In this document: positions 5,315 to 9,102 of the stretch, piece by piece
How positions within the stretch are numbered: position 1 is the stretch's first letter
How the letters are laid out: the number at the start of each line of letters is the position of its first letter
Assembly: GCA_031273365.1 (NCBI GenBank)
Contig: JAISSA010000151.1
Location: forward strand, 1 to 9,102
Direction: 5' to 3'
Source of the DNA: Synergistaceae bacterium
GTDB lineage: Bacteria > Synergistota > Synergistia > Synergistales > Aminobacteriaceae
Length of the DNA stretch: 9,102 bases
Program-made: the position numbers and the translations under genes
Notes under the pieces: generated by a model
Databases searched by the model: none
What the model was told of the DNA's origin: nothing
The model's input: the letters and a program-made list of their open reading frames with translations, nothing else

Positions 5315-6469
5315 TCAATCCAGAAAGTCCTTGAGCTTTCGGCTGCGGCTGGGATGACGCAGCTTACGCAGGGCCTTTGCCTCGATCTGCCGGATGCGCT
5401 CGCGGGTGACGCCGAACTTGCGCCCCACCTCTTCCAGCGTATAGGAGTGTCCATCCTCCAGTCCGAAGCGATAATGCAGCACCTCCCGTTCACGTGTGGA
5501 GAGGGCTCCGAGCATGTCCTCGATTTGTTCGTGCAGCAGGTGTCCCGCGGCGGCCTCGTCAGGGCTGGGGAGGTCCCGATCCTCTATAAAATCCCCCAGC
5601 TGGCTGTCCTCTTCCTCCCCGATCGGGGTTTCCAGAGAAACGGGCAACTGCGCGATTCTGCGAATTTCTTCCACCCGGGAGGGGTCTATTTCCATCTCCG
5701 CCGAGATTTCCTCGTCCGTCGGTTCGCGCCCCAGGCGCTGAACGAGCTGCCTCGAGATGCGCACCATCTTGTTGATCGTCTCGACCATGTGAACAGGGAC
5801 GCGAATCGTGCGCGCCTGATCGGCGATGGCCCGCGTAATGGCCTGACGTATCCACCAAGTCGCGTAGGTACTGAACTTGAAACCCTTACGATAATCGAAT
5901 TTTTCGACCGCGCGGATCAGGCCGAGGTTGCCCTCCTGGATCAGGTCCAGAAAGAGCATTCCTCTGCCGATGTATTTTTTCGCGATGCTGACCACGAGAC
6001 GCAGGTTTGCGTCGATCAGCTTTTGTTTGGCCTGATCGTTGCCCTCTTCCATCTGCCGTGCCAGGGTGACCTCTTCCTCCGCCGTCAGCAGGGCGACCTT
6101 TCCGATTTCGCGCAGGTACATGCGCACCGGGTCCGTAAGGGGAATGTCGTCCAGCTTGCCTATATCGGCGTCGAAGGAAGGCAGGAGCTCTTCCCCCATC
6201 GTAACCGTCGTCTGAATTTTATTTCTGTGCTCTTCTTCGATGACCTCGATCCCCAGTTCCTGAAGGTTGTTCAGGATGTTGTCGAGCATGTCGGAGTTCC
6301 ACGTGTCCACAGGAATATGCCGCTCGATGTCCTGATGGGTGACGAATCCCCGACCCTGTCCCTCGTGGACGAGGTTGCGGACCTTTCCCAGATACTCGAT
6401 CGCCTCGGTCTTAGAGGTTTCCGCCTTCGTCGTACCCGCATTCTGTTCCTGCAAGGTTGTATCCTCCAT
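5315..6469 (-). CDS. rpoD: RNA polymerase primary sigma factor (RpoD/SigA)
   Basis: This is the housekeeping sigma factor that directs RNA polymerase to -10/-35 promoters. Of its 384 residues, about 22-80 form region 1.1. Region 1.2 starts at DPVRMYLREIG (113-123). Region 2 covers LIDANLRLVVSIAKKY through DLIQEGNLGL, and KFSTYATWWIRQAI (198-211) reads the -10 box. Region 3 spans about 228-300. Region 4 ends with TLEEVGRKFGVTRERIRQIE, the -35 helix-turn-helix. The full region 1.1 and length mark the primary factor rather than an alternative one. ATG at 6467-6469 has no ribosome binding site of its own. The GGAGG inside its first codons sits eight bases before a TTG (6452-6454, codon 6), which may be the real start. 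dnaG, a frequent upstream neighbour of rpoD, is absent. Confidence 0.96.
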   Translation of the reverse strand: MEDTTLQEQNAGTTKAETSKTEAIEYLGKVRNLVHEGQGRGFVTHQDIERHIPVDTWNSDMLDNILNNLQELGIEVIEEEHRNKIQTTVTMGEELLPSFDADIGKLDDIPLTDPVRMYLREIGKVALLTAEEEVTLARQMEEGNDQAKQKLIDANLRLVVSIAKKYIGRGMLFLDLIQEGNLGLIRAVEKFDYRKGFKFSTYATWWIRQAITRAIADQARTIRVPVHMVETINKMVRISRQLVQRLGREPTDEEISAEMEIDPSRVEEIRRIAQLPVSLETPIGEEEDSQLGDFIEDRDLPSPDEAAAGHLLHEQIEDMLGALSTREREVLHYRFGLEDGHSYTLEEVGRKFGVTRERIRQIEAKALRKLRHPSRSRKLKDFLD

Positions 6470-6490
6470 TATTCATTTTTAAAAAATGGG

Positions 6491-6499
6491 ATTATAGCA
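6491..6499 (-). promoter_or_regulatory. Extended -10 promoter of rpoD
   Basis: On the minus strand, TGCTATAAT is a perfect extended -10 element (TATAAT at 6491-6496, TG at 6498-6499). It begins just after the stop codon of the upstream gene. The -35 position has no good match, as is common for extended -10 promoters. Transcription would start near 6484, leaving a leader of about 15 bases to the ATG or 30 to the TTG. Confidence 0.6.
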
Positions 6500-6500
6500 C

Positions 6501-7169
6501 TTATAATTGCAAATTCATACCCCAAAAGGGCGGGAAAGGCATTTCGGGCGACGGGCCCACCATCCGGCGGGTTTCCTGAAACTCCATTTCATAGAGCAAC
6601 CTGCTTATCTGGAGCTGAAGAGGATCGTCCGTTTCATAGGCCATATGAAAACGTCTGTAGCCAAATCTCTCGGCAAAATAAGCGACATCCGCCTGACTGG
6701 CGCCGTCGCTGGAGAGCATCGACTCGAAAGCGGCCAGAAATTCCTCCTCGTCGAACAAAATCGCGTCGCTGATCAAAACGATAACCTTCATATTTTCAAG
6801 CAAAAACGTTCTGTTCCACAAAGAACAGAACGCAATCCCCGCTCTCACCTGGTCCGTGTCGGATAGACCATGAGCCAGCAGGGTTTCCATTTCTTCCGAA
6901 TACCCCAGGAGCATCATAAAACCCAAATTGATGCTGTGCGGCCTGTCGTACCTGTAAAAATTATCCCGCATCAGGCTGCCTACACTGCCGCTCAGCATCG
7001 AACTCATGAAAAAAAATTCACTGCCCATCCCCAGACACAATCCGGCGATTCTTTCAAGCTGAAGGCTGTGCAGCAAATTTATCGAAATCGGCTTATAGTC
7101 CACCCCAAACGGAAACCACGAAGCGACCTCCAGGTCCAGATCCGAACTCCAATAACGCAGCAAAAACAT
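6501..7169 (-). CDS. Hypothetical protein between rpoD and cheV
   Basis: I do not recognise this 222-residue protein. It appears soluble and mixed alpha/beta, without a signal peptide or clear membrane segments. The middle, ENMKVIVLISDAILFDEEEF (125-144), looks like a strand followed by an acidic helix. The end, PSPEMPFPPFWGMN (206-219), is unusually rich in Pro and aromatic residues. ATG at 7167-7169 directly abuts GAGGG, which is too close to serve it. TTG at 7161-7163 (codon 3) is six bases from that GAGGG and is a likely alternative start. It lies 67 bases after cheV with no terminator between, so it may be cotranscribed with cheV. The rpoD promoter overlaps its end. That it is a real gene rests on frame length, plausible composition and position. 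Confidence 0.7.
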   Translation of the reverse strand: MFLLRYWSSDLDLEVASWFPFGVDYKPISINLLHSLQLERIAGLCLGMGSEFFFMSSMLSGSVGSLMRDNFYRYDRPHSINLGFMMLLGYSEEMETLLAHGLSDTDQVRAGIAFCSLWNRTFLLENMKVIVLISDAILFDEEEFLAAFESMLSSDGASQADVAYFAERFGYRRFHMAYETDDPLQLQISRLLYEMEFQETRRMVGPSPEMPFPPFWGMNLQL

Positions 7170-7236
7170 CCCTCATTGCCGTAACCTGTATTTTTTTCGA
7201 CTGATCTTTCGATTTTTCCCGTTGCCGCACCGTGCC

Positions 7237-8178
7237 TCAGGAGACCTTTACTTTTTCCTTCGCCGCCTGCTCTTCTTTGATAATTTTTATGACATACTCG
7301 ACCAGTTGGGAGATCTCCGGCTTGGTAATCTGATATTTCGCGCCCACGCTGGCTGCCTTGACCTTGATATCCTGCGCCATGATGGAAGAAAACACGATGA
7401 TCGGAAGATCCCGGGTCGCCTCGTTTTCCTTCAGGCGTCTCGTCAACGCCAGGCCGTCCAGGCGCGGCATCTCGACGTCGGTGATGAGGAGGTCGACCTT
7501 GTCCGCATCCTGCAGGATCACATCGTAGGCTTCCTTTCCATCGGCGCAGATGACGAGGTTGGTGAAGCCGCCCGCTTCCAGAGAATCCCTGACCTGCTTG
7601 CGGATAAGGGGGGAATCCTCCGCCACGACGATGCGATACTCCGAGGGATGTCCGATGCCCGTCCCCTCCATCATCTCCCGTATTTTCGCCGGATCCAGCT
7701 GCTGCTGTATGGCGAGCTGAGGGCTGATGGTCTGGACGATCGCCTCGTAATCCAGCAACAAAACATTGCGCGCATCCCGCTTTATGACGTAGAGTATCCA
7801 CTCTCCGAGGTACCTGCCCGTCAGAGAGGAATCCAGATCCTCCGAGTTGATGCGATAAATACGCTCCACGGCGTCAACCACAAAACCCAGCTTCACCTCG
7901 TTGAACTCCGCGATGATGACCTTGCACTGGTCCAGCGGCGTTTGGGATTCAATGCCCAAAAACACGCGAAGGTCCACCATGGGAAGAATTTCACCCCTCA
8001 CGGAGGTGATGCCGATCATCGCGCGCGGAGTCTCCGGAATCACCCGGCATCCCGGCCATCTGAGTATTTCCCGCGTTTTATCCACATTTATGGCGAAGGA
8101 CTGCTCTCCAAGAAAAAAAACCACAACCTGCCATTCATTCGTTCCAACCTCGGTGATAACTTTTTTTACTTCCTGCAT
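7237..8178 (-). CDS. cheV: Chemotaxis coupling protein CheV (CheW domain plus receiver)
   Basis: CheV couples chemoreceptors to the kinase CheA and helps adaptation through a phosphorylated receiver domain. Of its 313 residues, about 15-155 form a CheW domain, with EILRWPGCRVIPETP, GITSVRGEILPMVDLR and LGFVVDAVERI. Residues 181-300 form a receiver: acidic pair E187/D188, phosphoacceptor D234 in LLITDVEMP, the Ser pair 264-265, and Lys286 followed by Pro. All key residues are present, so phosphorylation should occur. ATG is preceded by GAGGGATGGCGG. The gene follows a 162-base gap after the TRAP permease gene and has a candidate promoter there. No other chemotaxis gene lies in the window. Confidence 0.95.
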   Translation of the reverse strand: MQEVKKVITEVGTNEWQVVVFFLGEQSFAINVDKTREILRWPGCRVIPETPRAMIGITSVRGEILPMVDLRVFLGIESQTPLDQCKVIIAEFNEVKLGFVVDAVERIYRINSEDLDSSLTGRYLGEWILYVIKRDARNVLLLDYEAIVQTISPQLAIQQQLDPAKIREMMEGTGIGHPSEYRIVVAEDSPLIRKQVRDSLEAGGFTNLVICADGKEAYDVILQDADKVDLLITDVEMPRLDGLALTRRLKENEATRDLPIIVFSSIMAQDIKVKAASVGAKYQITKPEISQLVEYVIKIIKEEQAAKEKVKVS

Positions 8179-8246
8179 CCGCCATCCCTCGTTTCTTCAC
8201 GCCATACGGGGAATAAAATATACACCCCTCCTGATTGTCGCGCATA

Positions 8247-8275
8247 ATATTACATCACCATCGACAAAGCATCAA
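8247..8275 (-). promoter_or_regulatory. Candidate promoter of cheV
   Basis: On the minus strand, TTGATG (8270-8275) and TAATAT (8247-8252) are separated by 17 bases. The -10 box equals that of the rRNA promoter in this window. The start would be near 8240, about 60 bases before the cheV ATG. I see no flagellar sigma-28 motif. Moderate match only. Confidence 0.4.
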
Positions 8276-8278
8276 CAG

Positions 8279-8306
8279 GTAAGAACGCCGGAAGCGTCGT
8301 TCTTAC
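8279..8306. other. Hairpin between the TRAP permease gene and cheV
   Basis: GTAAGAACG (8279-8287) is exactly complementary to CGTTCTTAC (8298-8306) around a 10-base loop. It sits 35 bases after the permease stop and just before the candidate cheV promoter. No T-run follows on the minus strand, so it would be an atypical terminator at best. It could instead protect the transcript end or be a regulatory site. Confidence 0.4.
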
Positions 8307-8340
8307 GAATGCAAACGAAATTCACGCGGCAGGACAACGG

Positions 8341-9102
8341 TTACTTTTCTTCCTTTATTTTTCTCCCCCGCACTGACCCGTAATAGCCCGCCAGGGCGGC
8401 AAGCAACGCGCAGACCACGGCGACGGCAATAATGAGGCTTACCGGGTCGGATAGCGTCAGCTGATTCAAAGAGGCTCCCGCTGCTCTCAGCGTTTCGGGA
8501 ATGGCCATGAGGTACCTGCCAAAAGACCACAGCTCACGTACGTCGGAGGCCTGAAAAAAATAGCTCAGCGGGATTCCCGCCATAAAACCGACAAGGCCGG
8601 ACAGCACGACCCGGTCCGGTAAATTCTGCCTTCCCGACATGGCGGTTGTCTCTTTTTCCTTGTAAGACTGAGCGCACCAGATGACGGCCAGTATGATAAA
8701 ACCGGCGAGGTCGGACTTCCAGCCGGGGATCATGAGCCCGAGGGCTCCGGCAAGCGCCAGAATTCTCAATATCTGGTGCAGCGGGGCCCTGAAAAAGCCG
8801 ATCGTCGCCATCCCCAGCAGGAAGACCCCCAAAAGCGCCGTGACCACGGCCTGCGCGAACTCCATCCACTCGAAGCCCACCAGAACCAGTATCGGATTGT
8901 ACGCGTAAATATAGGGGACGAGGAACCCAGCCAGTGCGAGCTTGGTCGCCGTCAGCCCCGTTTTCATGGGGTCGGATTTTGCGATGCCCGCGCCCGCGTA
9001 GGCCGCCAGAGCGACCGGAGGCGTCAGGTCGGCGGCGATGCCGAAGTAGAGCACGAACATATAGGCCGCCATCGGGGGAATTTTCAGCTGAATCAGGGCA
9101 GG
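8341..9102 (-). CDS. TRAP transporter fused permease, C-terminal part
   Basis: This is the large membrane subunit of a tripartite ATP-independent periplasmic transporter, which takes up organic acids or amino acids using an ion gradient and a separate binding protein. The frame stays open to the right edge, so the start is missing; 253 residues are visible. The first part, PALIQLKIPPMAAYMFVLYF then GIAADLTPPVALAAYAGAGI and DPMKTG, matches the conserved end of fused DctM-type permeases partnered by TAXI-type binding proteins. Several membrane segments follow up to about 145. After that comes an extension of about 105 residues with two further hydrophobic stretches (165-183 and 221-241) and a basic end, more than I expect in this family. 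The substrate cannot be told from here. Confidence 0.88.
   Translation of the reverse strand, partial: PALIQLKIPPMAAYMFVLYFGIAADLTPPVALAAYAGAGIAKSDPMKTGLTATKLALAGFLVPYIYAYNPILVLVGFEWMEFAQAVVTALLGVFLLGMATIGFFRAPLHQILRILALAGALGLMIPGWKSDLAGFIILAVIWCAQSYKEKETTAMSGRQNLPDRVVLSGLVGFMAGIPLSYFFQASDVRELWSFGRYLMAIPETLRAAGASLNQLTLSDPVSLIIAVAVVCALLAALAGYYGSVRGRKIKEEK

Noticed and set aside
5354..6772. Plus-strand open frame of 472 codons
   Set aside because: It is antisense to rpoD and the next gene. The opposite strand encodes unmistakable sigma factor motifs, and this frame has no ribosome binding site or recognisable domain.
7079..7801. Minus-strand frame spanning the end of cheV
   Set aside because: It overlaps the receiver domain of cheV in another frame, and its Gly/Arg-rich composition is typical of a shadow frame.
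7222..8247. Plus-strand open frame of 341 codons
   Set aside because: Antisense shadow of cheV, whose CheW and receiver motifs are clear on the minus strand.
1..9102. CRISPR array, tRNA genes or complete insertion sequence
   Set aside because: No regularly spaced repeats, no cloverleaf sequence and no transposase or terminal inverted repeats were seen; the 413/2793 pair is only two copies.

Overview
The window is ordinary bacterial chromosome of fairly high GC content, apart from one AT-richer stretch. It shows the 5' end of a 16S rRNA gene, a class 1B dihydroorotate dehydrogenase with its PyrK partner, the primary sigma factor, a CheV chemotaxis coupler and the C-terminal part of a fused TRAP transporter permease. 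This set fits an anaerobic, possibly motile bacterium that imports organic acids or amino acids. A TRAP-rich anaerobe such as a Synergistota member is my best guess, but it is an inference; 79 bases of 16S do not settle it and a Firmicutes lineage is possible.

Layout, left to right. Positions 1-79 are the start of a 16S gene on the minus strand, running off the left edge. A leader of about 250 bases and a strong promoter (perfect TTGACA, extended -10, helically phased A-tracts upstream) lie at about 80-411. Positions 413-2823 hold the only plus-strand genes: a weak candidate promoter, a short orphan reading frame, two multi-spanning membrane proteins of no recognised family, and a small third gene that appears broken by one extra T in a T7 run. 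This segment is bounded by two near-identical 22-base direct repeats, so it looks like an accessory insertion between the rRNA operon and the pyrimidine genes.

From 2830 to the right edge all genes are on the minus strand: pyrD and pyrK overlapping by 4 bases; a secreted protein with its own terminator; a GC-rich double-hairpin repeat; rpoD with its own extended -10 promoter; an unrecognised 222-residue protein; cheV; and the truncated TRAP permease. PyrK and PyrD form one enzyme of UMP synthesis. RpoD directs housekeeping transcription, including presumably the rRNA promoter here. CheV links chemoreceptors to CheA.

The least explained part is the 413-2823 island. No known defence, CRISPR or mobile-element gene is recognisable in the window.
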